From Pseudomonas sp. GD03858 (GTDB lineage: Bacteria; Pseudomonadota; Gammaproteobacteria; Pseudomonadales; Pseudomonadaceae), in assembly GCF_029840925.1 (NCBI RefSeq), contig NZ_JAOCDM010000038.1, forward strand, positions 1 through 43,039: 43,039 bases of DNA. Direction: 5' to 3'. This document shows, one piece after another, positions 36,197 to 43,039 of this stretch. Made by a program: the position numbers and the translations under genes. Each line of letters starts with the position of its first letter. Positions within the stretch are counted from its first letter, which is position 1. Under the pieces are notes generated by a model. It made no database searches and was not told the DNA's origin. It saw nothing but the letters and a program-made list of their open reading frames with translations.

Positions 36197-37867
36197 CTAC
36201 AACTGATAACTGAAACTCAGGTTCAGCCGCGGCCTGCGGTTGAAGCTGTCCAGGGCGATGTCCGACATCGGCTTGGCGACATCGACCGCGATGTTGTAGT
36301 AGCGCATATCGCCAAACCGCAGCCCCAGCGCCGCCGATGACATCTTGCTGTCCCTCACGTCCAGCTCGTTGAACCACGCCCGCGCCGTGTCGAGCGCCAC
36401 ATAAGGCTGCACAACCTTGAGCCAGCCGTCGTCGCGCCGGAAGCTGTAGTTGAGCTCGTACGCCAGCCCCCAGCCCTTGTCCCCCGAACCCTGGTCGCTG
36501 GGATAGCCGCGCCCGAAATTCTGCCCGCCGAACACCGCACGCTCGCTGTCGGGCAGGCTGTCGTTACTCCAGTAGGCCGCCGCCGAGGCCACGCCCTGCC
36601 AGTTGTCGGTGAAGTTGTCGCTCTGCACGCCCGAAACCCGCAGGCGCAGAAAGTCCAGGTCGTAGTCGGCATTGGTGTTCGCCCCCAGGCGGTCGAGGCC
36701 CTGGTAGACACCCGCGCTGAGGATGCGCAGGCGCCGCGCCTCGGCCTTGCGCCAGTCCCCCTCGAAGGACAGCGCGCGAATGTCGGTACGGCTGTCCAGT
36801 CGCAGTGGATAGCCGACCACCTGGTAGTCGATGCGATCGTTGACCACGTAGAAACGCCCGACCACCTCCAGCCATTCGCTGGGCGAGGCGATCAGCGACT
36901 GGCTGATGCCCACCGAGTAGCGTTCGTTCTCACGGTGCTGGGTCAGGTCGATACCGTTGTCCAGGCGGATGCGCGCCTTGGGGTCGCTGCGGTAGCGCGA
37001 GGCTGACAACAGCAACTGCGAGCCCTCGGCGTCGAGGAACTGGCTGTAGTCGAGGCGGTAGTAGTGCTCCTCGTCCTCGCCGGGCGGCACCAGCACGCTG
37101 GCGCTCAGTTGCTCGGCGAAACGGGTCTGGGCATTGCTGCTGGCGCCCAGCAATGCCTGCAGATCATCGCGGCTGCCATCGTTCAGGCTCAGGGTCGTGG
37201 TGAAGGGCTTGCGCGAGACTTGGGCAATCAGCCGCGTCGCGCCGTCGGTGGTGCCCGGCGGCGGCACCTGGGCCTGGAAGGTCACCCCGGGGATGCGCCC
37301 GGCCAGGCTGGTGTAGCGCTCGAAGCGCTCGCGGGTCAGCGGGCGCTCGGCCTTGAGCCGGTCCATCAGGCGCTCCAGGTAGGCCCGCGCCGAACCGATA
37401 TCGCCCTCGATCCGGTAGTCGTGGATATAGCCCTCCACCAGCACCACCCGCACCCGGCCATCGGCGAAGTCCTGAGGCGGCAGGTAGGCGTACGAGAGCA
37501 GGTAGCCGTCTTGCTGGTAGCGCTGGGTGAGGCGGCGGGTGACCTCGATCAGCTCGGCCAGCGTCACCTCGCGCCCGATCACCGGCTGGAAGTGCTCGCG
37601 CAAGTCAGCCAGGGGGTAGACGGTGCCGCCCTCGAAGCGCACCTTGCGCACCGCCACCCGGGTGCTCATCAGCAACGGTGGTTGGCGCGTGGCGTCCACG
37701 GTGGGCACCCGCAGGCCCGGCGGACCTGGGCGATAGGCGTCCACTGGCAGGTTCGGCGTGGGCAGACGGCGCTCGGTCTCGTTGCTGTTGAGGAAACTCG
37801 GCAGGGGCTCGGCCCGAACCAGGCAGGCGCCGGACAGCGCCAGCAGCGTCACCAGCAATCGGCGCAT
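36197..37867 (-). CDS. TpsB-type outer-membrane transporter (ShlB/FhaC/HecB family)
   Basis: 556-aa two-partner-secretion translocator. Signal peptide MRRLLVTLLALSGACLVRAEP, then one or two POTRA domains (about residues 70-220: VAVRKVRFEGGTVYPLADL, VRVVLVEGYIHDYRIEG) and a 16-strand barrel region with the Omp85/TpsB loop-6 motif FGRGY in GQNFGRGYPSD and a C-terminal strand ending FSYQL. Family members export long TpsA adhesins or haemolysins. No TpsA is encoded next to it; the gene upstream in the same operon is a repetitive lipoprotein. The start follows GGAG by 8 nt. Confidence 0.88.
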   Translation of the reverse strand: MRRLLVTLLALSGACLVRAEPLPSFLNSNETERRLPTPNLPVDAYRPGPPGLRVPTVDATRQPPLLMSTRVAVRKVRFEGGTVYPLADLREHFQPVIGREVTLAELIEVTRRLTQRYQQDGYLLSYAYLPPQDFADGRVRVVLVEGYIHDYRIEGDIGSARAYLERLMDRLKAERPLTRERFERYTSLAGRIPGVTFQAQVPPPGTTDGATRLIAQVSRKPFTTTLSLNDGSRDDLQALLGASSNAQTRFAEQLSASVLVPPGEDEEHYYRLDYSQFLDAEGSQLLLSASRYRSDPKARIRLDNGIDLTQHRENERYSVGISQSLIASPSEWLEVVGRFYVVNDRIDYQVVGYPLRLDSRTDIRALSFEGDWRKAEARRLRILSAGVYQGLDRLGANTNADYDLDFLRLRVSGVQSDNFTDNWQGVASAAAYWSNDSLPDSERAVFGGQNFGRGYPSDQGSGDKGWGLAYELNYSFRRDDGWLKVVQPYVALDTARAWFNELDVRDSKMSSAALGLRFGDMRYYNIAVDVAKPMSDIALDSFNRRPRLNLSFSYQL

Positions 37868-37899
37868 TTGGACACTCCATGATCCACGGGTGGCTGGGT

Positions 37900-37930
37900 G
37901 ACCGACCGGCGCACGGCGCGCCAGTCGGTC
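37900..37930 (-). other. Intercistronic stem-loop between the lipoprotein and TpsB genes
   Basis: GACCGAC-C-GGCGC, loop ACGGC, GCGCC-A-GTCGGTC: a 12-bp stem with one mismatch inside the 91-bp gap. No T-tract. It could set different mRNA levels for the two genes. Confidence 0.5.
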
Positions 37931-37958
37931 TCGCTCACCTTGAGCGTAGCCCGTCGCC

Positions 37959-39506
37959 TCAGCGCTGCCCGCCTGCCAGGGCACCCGTCACGCCACTCAG
38001 CGCGCCGCCGAGGCCGGCGCCCTGCGCGCCACTGGCATTGACCAGGGAGCCGGCCTGGCTGACCGTCCCGCCGACCGCGTTGACCGTGGCGCCAAGCTGG
38101 CTGACCACCGGGTTGGCCGTGGCGCCGCCCAGTTGCGCGCCGGCCGTGGCCACCGCGCCACCGACCTGGTTCAACAACCCGGCCACCGGCGCCCCCGCGC
38201 CCGTGCTGGCGCCGACCTGCTGGGTCACGCTGGACACACCGGCGACCACCGGGTTGAGCCCGCTGCCCACCTGCTGGGTCAGCGCCGCGACAGGCGTGCC
38301 TGCCGCCGTGTTGGTCACCCCGTTGCCGCCAAGCACCGGACCCAGGCTGGCAACAGTGTTGCCCGCCTGCACCGCGCTGGCGCCGATACCACTCACGGTC
38401 GGGCTGCCGCTGCTCGAGGCCAGGCCGCCGCCGACACCGGCGACCACGCCGCCCGCGGTTTCCAGCAAGCCGCTGCGTGGCCCACCGGTGACAGGCGCCA
38501 GCCCGCTGGCGGTGCTCACGGCGGAGCCGGCATTGGCGACCGTCTGCCCGAGCGTGGACCCCAATGGATTGCCCGTGCCGGCCAGTTGCTGACCGGCCTG
38601 GTTCAAGGCACTGCCGGTCTGGTTCAGCGTCTGGTTGAGCGGGCTGGCGAGCCCGGTCTGCCGAGAGACGTTGGCCGTGGTGTTTTCCACCAGCGAGACC
38701 ACCGGCACCAAGGCATCGCTCGCGCCTTGGGTCGCCCCGGCCAGCGGGCCGCTGGTGCCGATCGGCGAGAGCGTGTTGCCGAGCATGGTCACGGCCTGGC
38801 CGACCCGATCGACGCCCTGCCCGGCCCCGGCGACCAGCTGGTTGACCACCGGCACCTGTTCGACCGGGCCATTGCTGGCCAGCCCGGTCACGCCCTGGCC
38901 CAGGCCGGAGACACCGGTGCCCAGGTCGGCGGTGGCCGCGCCGACCACGCCGACGGTGGTGCCCAGCGCATTGTTGCCGGTGCCAAGCTGCCCCAGCCCA
39001 TCGCTCAGGCCGCTGCCGACAGTGTTCACCGCGTCACCGGTGGAGGACACCAGCGCGCCCACGCCGCCGGTGAGCGATGTATCGCCGGCGATGGGCAGCG
39101 AGCCGATCGCCTGGCCGAGATTGCTCACCCCGCCACCGACGCCGGATACCGTGTTACCCAACTGATCGACCACTTGGCCAGTGACCAGGGTGCTGGGCGT
39201 CGTGCCGCCACCCGTGCCGCCATCGCCGCCACCGGGCGTGGTGCCGCCGCCTGTACCTCCACCGCCAGTGCCGCCACCGGTACCCGCACTGCCATCGCCC
39301 GGCGTGGAGCCACCGCCCGTACCGCCAGTGCCACCTGTGCCTCCGGTTCCGTCCGAGCCTCCGGCACCCGCGCCGGCACTACCACCGGCCGAGGAGCCGT
39401 CGACCTCGCTGTGATGTCCGCCACCGCCGCTGCTGCAACCGGCAAGGCCCAGGGACATGATCATCGTCAGCGCCGTTGCTGTCTTGACCCACGCTTGAGT
39501 GTTCAT
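37959..39506 (-). CDS. Repetitive Gly-rich lipoprotein, TpsB-linked
   Basis: 515-aa predicted lipoprotein: signal peptide with lipobox LAGC (Cys24, followed by Ser, so outer membrane). Residues about 27-110 are a Gly/Thr/Ser stalk (GTGG, GGGTTPG units). The remaining 400 residues are a degenerate repeat of about 30 aa, with the pattern PV-x2-L-x3-VG-x2-V-x3-G-x2-L, almost free of charged and aromatic residues, ending at ALAGGQR. Automated pipelines may call it collagen-like because of the Gly stretch, but the main repeat is not Gly-X-Y. It has no TPS secretion domain. It is the first gene of an operon with the TpsB transporter, so surface exposure through that pore is a possible role. Function unknown; probably a surface or matrix protein. 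Confidence 0.75.
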   Translation of the reverse strand: MNTQAWVKTATALTMIMSLGLAGCSSGGGGHHSEVDGSSAGGSAGAGAGGSDGTGGTGGTGGTGGGSTPGDGSAGTGGGTGGGGTGGGTTPGGGDGGTGGGTTPSTLVTGQVVDQLGNTVSGVGGGVSNLGQAIGSLPIAGDTSLTGGVGALVSSTGDAVNTVGSGLSDGLGQLGTGNNALGTTVGVVGAATADLGTGVSGLGQGVTGLASNGPVEQVPVVNQLVAGAGQGVDRVGQAVTMLGNTLSPIGTSGPLAGATQGASDALVPVVSLVENTTANVSRQTGLASPLNQTLNQTGSALNQAGQQLAGTGNPLGSTLGQTVANAGSAVSTASGLAPVTGGPRSGLLETAGGVVAGVGGGLASSSGSPTVSGIGASAVQAGNTVASLGPVLGGNGVTNTAAGTPVAALTQQVGSGLNPVVAGVSSVTQQVGASTGAGAPVAGLLNQVGGAVATAGAQLGGATANPVVSQLGATVNAVGGTVSQAGSLVNASGAQGAGLGGALSGVTGALAGGQR

Positions 39507-39717
39507 GGAAAGACTCCCGCTGCTGGTTATTGTGCTTGCAACCAGAAGTGAAAGCCGAGGGGGGCGAGACGGGTAGATTACAACTTGGTGTTAGTACCTG
39601 TGGGAGAGGGCTGTGACCGATGATAAGTCCATGAGTTTATGATGATTTTGCTTAATCGATAACGTGAAGTTCCGAAAGGAATATTCATAAATTATTAGTA
39701 CGGGTGGCTGACAGAAT

Positions 39718-39827
39718 GCTGGGGCCGCTGCGCGCCCCTTTCGCGACACAAGGCCGCTCCTACAGGGGAACGCGATCGTCTGTAGGAGCGGCCTTGTGTC
39801 GCGAAAGGGCTGCAAAGCAGCCCCAGC
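39718..39827. repeat. REP-type inverted repeat (TGTAGGAGCGG family)
   Basis: Perfect 30-bp arms at 39736-39765 and 39780-39809 (CCCTTTCGCGACACAAGG and its complement) with a 14-nt loop. GCTGGGGC / GCCCCAGC extend it outward. Same family as 36038-36180. It lies about 210 bp upstream of the lipoprotein start. Confidence 0.85.
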
Positions 39828-39939
39828 AACCTCGAACAGATCGCCGATTTATATGACTTTTCCCATTCCATGTAGTCCATCTCCCAAACATACTCCCAAG
39901 CCCTTTCAAGCCATTGCGGTGCTCTGGGTTGGCCTCTAG

Positions 39940-40140
39940 TCTCGGGCAGTCGCTGCAATCAGCGACCGGCTTTGACAGGCCGACTCAAATACGCACGCAT
40001 GGCTATTCCGCAATGGCGGCTGTGCGTGGGGCATCTTCGGGTGCGCCGGGTTTCCTCTTTTTGACCGGTCTGTCAACCCACGTACAGCTGCCACCCTTTG
40101 TTTGACAGCGAACGGTGATGGTTCCATCTCAAATTGAGGA
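39940..40140 (+). ncRNA. Candidate structured leader RNA
   Basis: Gene-free stretch with nested pairing on the plus strand. Hairpin GTCGCTG-CAAT-CAGCGAC (39949-39966). A 17-bp stem between 40014-40030 and 40077-40093 (complete with two G-U pairs). Inside it GCATC-TTCG-GGTGC (40031-40044). TTGACAG at 39972-39978 can pair with CTGTCAA at 40070-40076, but the same CTGTCAA can pair instead with a second TTGACAG at 40102-40108. It ends just before a ribosome site (TTGAGGA) and an ATG at 40147. From memory, similar leaders occur before small unknown proteins in P. putida genomes; not checked. Confidence 0.5.
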
Positions 40141-40146
40141 TTCATC

Positions 40147-40266
40147 ATGCTGAAGATTATCCCCGATCCACCCCACAACCCTCACTCCCTCGCAGATGCC
40201 AGCTCGGGCCCTTTCGCGGGTAAACCCGCTCCCACAGGTATGGCGCAGGCCTCGAGGCATAGGTGA
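40147..40266 (+). pseudogene. Truncated small ORF behind the structured leader
   Basis: 39-codon ORF beginning MLKIIPDPPHNPHSL with a fair ribosome site (TTGAGGA). The first 22 codons look like the start of a family of small Pseudomonas proteins (K-I-x-P-D-P-P). From codon 23 on, the reading frame is made of the REP element at 40213. It seems the gene lost its body when the REP pair arrived or through a deletion next to it. The family identity is from memory and not certain. Confidence 0.5.
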
Positions 40267-40293
40267 ACCTGTGGGAGCGGGTTTACCCGCGAA
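40213..40293. repeat. REP pair, perfect 27-bp inverted repeat
   Basis: TTCGCGGGTAAACCCGC... at 40213-40239 and its exact complement at 40267-40293, 27-nt spacer. GTGGGAGCGGG family. It lies past the stop of pbpC and cuts into the small ORF at 40147. Confidence 0.85.
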
Positions 40294-40330
40294 GCAGGCG
40301 CCTCGGCGTTCGAGAGCGTGCGAGCTCGAC

Positions 40331-42679
40331 TCACTCGCTGACCTGAAACGCCACCCGTGCTGTCTCGCCGCTTTCATCCAGCGCGCTCAACTCGATGCTG
40401 CCGGCCTGTTCGAAACGTACCGGCAGACTGTCCTGGCCCTGGGTTTCGCCCAGCGGCTGGCCATTGAGGAACCACCAGCGTCGCCCCGCGCCGCCCAGGG
40501 CCGACACCCGCAGCTGCAAAGGCTCGTGGCTGGTGGCCGGGCGGCGCAGGTTGTCGCCGGCGCGCACGCCGACGATCGACAGCGGCGGCGCGCTGGCCAC
40601 CAGCTGTGGCGGGCAGGCCGGATCCACCGCGGGCAGCCGCGCAGCACGGCGCTCGGCCCGTGGCAGCCAGGGTTCCAGCGGGGCCGGCCACAAGGCGACA
40701 TCGTGGGCCTTGGCCCCGGGGCACCCGGCATCGACACGCAGCCCCTGGTCGTTGAGCCACGCCGTCTCGCGCAAACCCAGCCCTAGAGGCTGGTCGGCCG
40801 CCAGCAAGGTCGGCGGGGTGGTGCCGTCCAGGGTCCAGGCGAAACGCTGGCGGCGGCAGTTGGCGTCCTGGCGGTTCATCGGCTGGCCCAACGGCCAACA
40901 GATCGCCGCCACACCCACCGACGCCGGTACCGGCTCGACCGGCACCTCGATGCCGCGCTGGCTGTCGCGATTGCTCAACAGGTCGTGCACCTGCAGCATC
41001 AGCGGCGCCGCCGAGGCCAGGCCGAACTGGCCCGGCACCGGGGTGCCATCGGGGCGGCCGATCCACACGCCGATCAGGTAGCGCGGGCCAACCCCCACCG
41101 ACCAGGCATCGCGAAAGCCGTAGCTGGTACCGGTCTTCCACGCCAGCTGCGGGCGCTGCACCAGTTCAGCGTGGGGGTCGCGGTCCGGGCGGGCCAGGCC
41201 GCTGAGAATGCGCCGGGTGATCCACGCCGAGCCCGGCGACAGCAGGCGGCGCTCCACCAGCGGGTCCTGGGGCTGCAGGCGAATCTTCGCGCTGTTGCCG
41301 CCACGACCGAACGCCGCATAACCACCGACCAGGTCCTCCAGCCGGCTGCCCGCGCCGCCGAGGATCAACGACAGGTTCGGCTCGGCCAGCGGCGGCAGCA
41401 CCAGCGGCATGCCACCCATGCGCATCTGCGCGGCGAAGCGTTTCGGGCCATAGGCCTCGAGCAATTGCACCGCCGGCAGGTTGAGCGACAGCGCCAGCGC
41501 CGAGCTGGCCGACACCGGGCCGCTGAAGCCCATGGAGAAGTTGCCGGGGCGGTAGTCGCCATAGCGCCGGGGCACATCCTGCAGCAGCGATTCGGAGTGG
41601 ATCAGGCCGTCGTCCATGGCCATGGCGTAGAGGAACGGCTTGAGGGTAGAGCCGGGCGAGCGCAGGGCGTGGATCATGTCCACGTGGCCGAAGCGGCGCT
41701 CGTCGCCCAGGTCGATGGAGCCGAGATAGGCGCGCACCGCCATGCTCTGGGTCTCCACCACCAGCAGCGCCGCTGAGGTGCGTTCGGGCAGGCGGGCACG
41801 CCAGCCCATCAGCAGGTCTTCGAGGCGCCGTTGCAGGGCGGCGTCTAGGGTGGTGCGGATCAGCGGTGGGCTGCCTGGCGTGTTCAGCCGCCGCGCCAGC
41901 AAGGGCGCCAGCGCCGGCTCCTGGCGTGGCGCCAGCAGCAGCGGCTCTTCGCGGGCCTCGTCAATGCGCTGGGCCGGCCACACCTGGTACTCGGCCAGGC
42001 GCTGCAGGACCTTGTCCCGAGCCCGCTGGGCACGCTCGGGATGACGGTCCGGGCGCAGGCGGCTCGGCGCCTGGGGCAGCACGGCGAGCAGCGCGGCCTC
42101 GGCGGGGGTCAGGTGCTTCGGCGACTTGCCCAGGTAGGCCCAACTGGCCGCGGCCACGCCCTGCAAGGTGCCGCCGAACGGCGCCCGGTTGAGATACAGC
42201 TGCAGGATCTCGGCCTTGGACAGGTGCCACTCCAGCTGCGCCGTACGCCACAGCTGGCGCAGCTTGCCGGCCAGGGTACGGTCGTGCGGGTCGAGCAGTC
42301 GCGCCACCTGCATCGACAGGGTACTGCCGCCAGACACCACCCGTCCCCCGCGCAGGTTGAGCCACGCTGCCCGGACCAGGGCCATGGGGTTCACGCCCGG
42401 ATGCTGATAGAACCAGCGGTCCTCGTAGGCGAGCAAGGCTTCGAGGTAGAGCGGCGAAACCTCGTCCGGACTGACCGGGTAGCGCCACACGCCGTCGGCG
42501 TCGGCGAAGCGCCACAGCGGCGTGCCGTCCTCGGCTAGCACCACCCGCGCCAGATCGTCGCCCGGCATGGGCAATGGCCAGATCCGGTCGGCCAGCCACA
42601 GCAGGGCCAGGATCGCCGTCATGGTGATGGCGGTACGCCGCAGCAGCTTGAACAGACGCGGGCGCGCTAAGCTTGGCAT
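40331..42679 (-). CDS. pbpC: Penicillin-binding protein 1C
   Basis: 782-aa bifunctional class A PBP of the PbpC type. Short cytoplasmic tail and one membrane anchor (TAITMTAILALLWLADRIW), glycosyltransferase domain with catalytic Glu86 in AYEDRWFYQHPG and GGSTLSMQ, transpeptidase domain with Ser344 in SPGSTLKP, SLN, and KTGTSYG, then the PbpC-specific C-terminal domain (about 690-782). It polymerises and cross-links peptidoglycan in the periplasm. Start uncertain: ATG at 42679 keeps the usual short tail; ATGs at 42709 or 42703 would add 8-10 residues, and none has a clear ribosome site. In many bacteria it is paired with an alpha-2-macroglobulin gene, which is not in this window. Confidence 0.92.
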   Translation of the reverse strand: MPSLARPRLFKLLRRTAITMTAILALLWLADRIWPLPMPGDDLARVVLAEDGTPLWRFADADGVWRYPVSPDEVSPLYLEALLAYEDRWFYQHPGVNPMALVRAAWLNLRGGRVVSGGSTLSMQVARLLDPHDRTLAGKLRQLWRTAQLEWHLSKAEILQLYLNRAPFGGTLQGVAAASWAYLGKSPKHLTPAEAALLAVLPQAPSRLRPDRHPERAQRARDKVLQRLAEYQVWPAQRIDEAREEPLLLAPRQEPALAPLLARRLNTPGSPPLIRTTLDAALQRRLEDLLMGWRARLPERTSAALLVVETQSMAVRAYLGSIDLGDERRFGHVDMIHALRSPGSTLKPFLYAMAMDDGLIHSESLLQDVPRRYGDYRPGNFSMGFSGPVSASSALALSLNLPAVQLLEAYGPKRFAAQMRMGGMPLVLPPLAEPNLSLILGGAGSRLEDLVGGYAAFGRGGNSAKIRLQPQDPLVERRLLSPGSAWITRRILSGLARPDRDPHAELVQRPQLAWKTGTSYGFRDAWSVGVGPRYLIGVWIGRPDGTPVPGQFGLASAAPLMLQVHDLLSNRDSQRGIEVPVEPVPASVGVAAICWPLGQPMNRQDANCRRQRFAWTLDGTTPPTLLAADQPLGLGLRETAWLNDQGLRVDAGCPGAKAHDVALWPAPLEPWLPRAERRAARLPAVDPACPPQLVASAPPLSIVGVRAGDNLRRPATSHEPLQLRVSALGGAGRRWWFLNGQPLGETQGQDSLPVRFEQAGSIELSALDESGETARVAFQVSE

Positions 42680-42747
42680 CGGGAACCGACCGGGCCGGAG
42701 CATGGCCAAAGGCTGGGAATCGCCGATTCGTTGATCAGGAAGCGACT

Positions 42748-43039
42748 ATGCATGTAGAAGGTTTTTTCGAGTGGCTGGGCCAGGTACTGGGTTCGGTGAT
42801 CCGTTTCATCGTCGACGGCCTGGGCGGGTTGTTCAACCTGCTGGCCAACGCCGGTGGCAATTTCATCGATGGCCTGGCGCGCACGCTGGGCATGGATACC
42901 TCGCTGGTCAGCATCCTGGCGCTGATCGTTGGCCTGATGTTGCTGTACTCGGCGGTGCGCGCGTTCATGCGGGCGTCGATCATCCTCGGGATCATCTGGG
43001 CGTTGCTGGGGTTGTGGGTGTTGAGTTGGGTGGTGCACT
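42748..43039 (+). CDS. Small membrane protein (cut at window edge)
   Basis: ORF starting MHVEGFFEWLGQVLG with a good AGGAAG site, open for 97 codons to the window end, so the C-terminus is missing. The first part is an amphipathic Gly-rich helix (IVDGLGGLFNLLANAGGNFIDGL). At least two hydrophobic segments follow (LVSILALIVGLMLLYSAV and ASIILGIIWALLGLWVLSWVV). Divergent from pbpC. I do not recognise a named family. Confidence 0.75.
   Translation, partial: MHVEGFFEWLGQVLGSVIRFIVDGLGGLFNLLANAGGNFIDGLARTLGMDTSLVSILALIVGLMLLYSAVRAFMRASIILGIIWALLGLWVLSWVVH

Noticed and set aside
37959..39506. Glycine-rich lipoprotein as the TpsA partner
   Set aside because: It has a lipoprotein signal and no N-terminal TPS domain or NPNG-type motifs, so it is not a TpsA in the known sense.
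35234..39650. CAAAATCAACA upstream of flp and CAAAATCATCA upstream of the lipoprotein as a shared operator
   Set aside because: One mismatch in 11 A/T-rich bases between two intergenic regions is about what chance gives, and the lipoprotein promoter lacks the GATGGCAA motif.
20745..40293. REP inverted repeats as a CRISPR array or transposon ends
   Set aside because: They are isolated palindromic pairs, not regularly spaced direct repeats, and no transposase lies between them; they match Pseudomonas REP elements.

Overview
The window is chromosomal DNA of a high-GC gammaproteobacterium, almost certainly a fluorescent Pseudomonas of the P. putida group. The basis is gene content and order (beta-alanine catabolism, adenine deaminase, CopZ/CopA/CueR, thiolase/FabG/MaoC, PbpC), the P. 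putida-type REP sequences (GTGGGAGCGGG...CCCGCTCCCAC), and a PprA/PprB-controlled Flp/Tad pilus. No tRNA, rRNA, CRISPR array, transposase or phage gene was seen.

Left part (1-20.7 kb) looks like core genome. (1) bauA-mmsA with a divergent LysR gene (beta-alanine to malonate semialdehyde to acetyl-CoA), a RutR-like TetR regulator and yigZ. (2) A 447-bp gene-free stretch with a 33-bp direct repeat whose copies start 200 bp apart, each ending in a DnaA box. (3) An SDR gene broken by a single in-frame TGA, then adenine deaminase, an ArsR-type regulator, a small unknown protein and a Bcr/CflA efflux pump. (4) A copper module: copZ, a small exported protein, copA and cueR, with two near-identical CueR-type promoters. 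(5) An AraC regulator and a divergent fatty-acyl cassette (thiolase against high-molecular-weight FabG plus MaoC). (6) MazG-like, CmoM and two paralogous DUF4136 lipoproteins.

Middle part (20.9-36.0 kb) is a complete Flp/Tad pilus locus: tadG, pprA, a TadE-like pseudopilin, fppA, pprB, a DUF3613 gene, tadD-tadC-tadB-tadA-tadZ-rcpA-rcpC as one tightly overlapping operon, then divergent flp with an extra single-domain response regulator. The 8-mer GATGGCAA, part of a near-palindrome GATGGCAA-N-TTGCCATC at two of the sites, recurs in all three divergent or upstream regions of this locus (tadG, tadE/fppA, rcpC/flp) at similar distances from start codons. I propose it as the operator of the locus, possibly for PprB.

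Right part (36.0-43.0 kb): a lipoprotein with a Gly-rich stalk and a long degenerate repeat region, transcribed together with a TpsB-type outer-membrane transporter but with no TpsA partner; two REP-type inverted repeats; a structured leader-like RNA ahead of a truncated small ORF; pbpC; and the start of a small membrane protein cut by the window edge. From memory of P. putida KT2440, the DUF4136 genes and pbpC lie close together there, so the Tad and TpsB block may be an accessory insertion; this was not checked.
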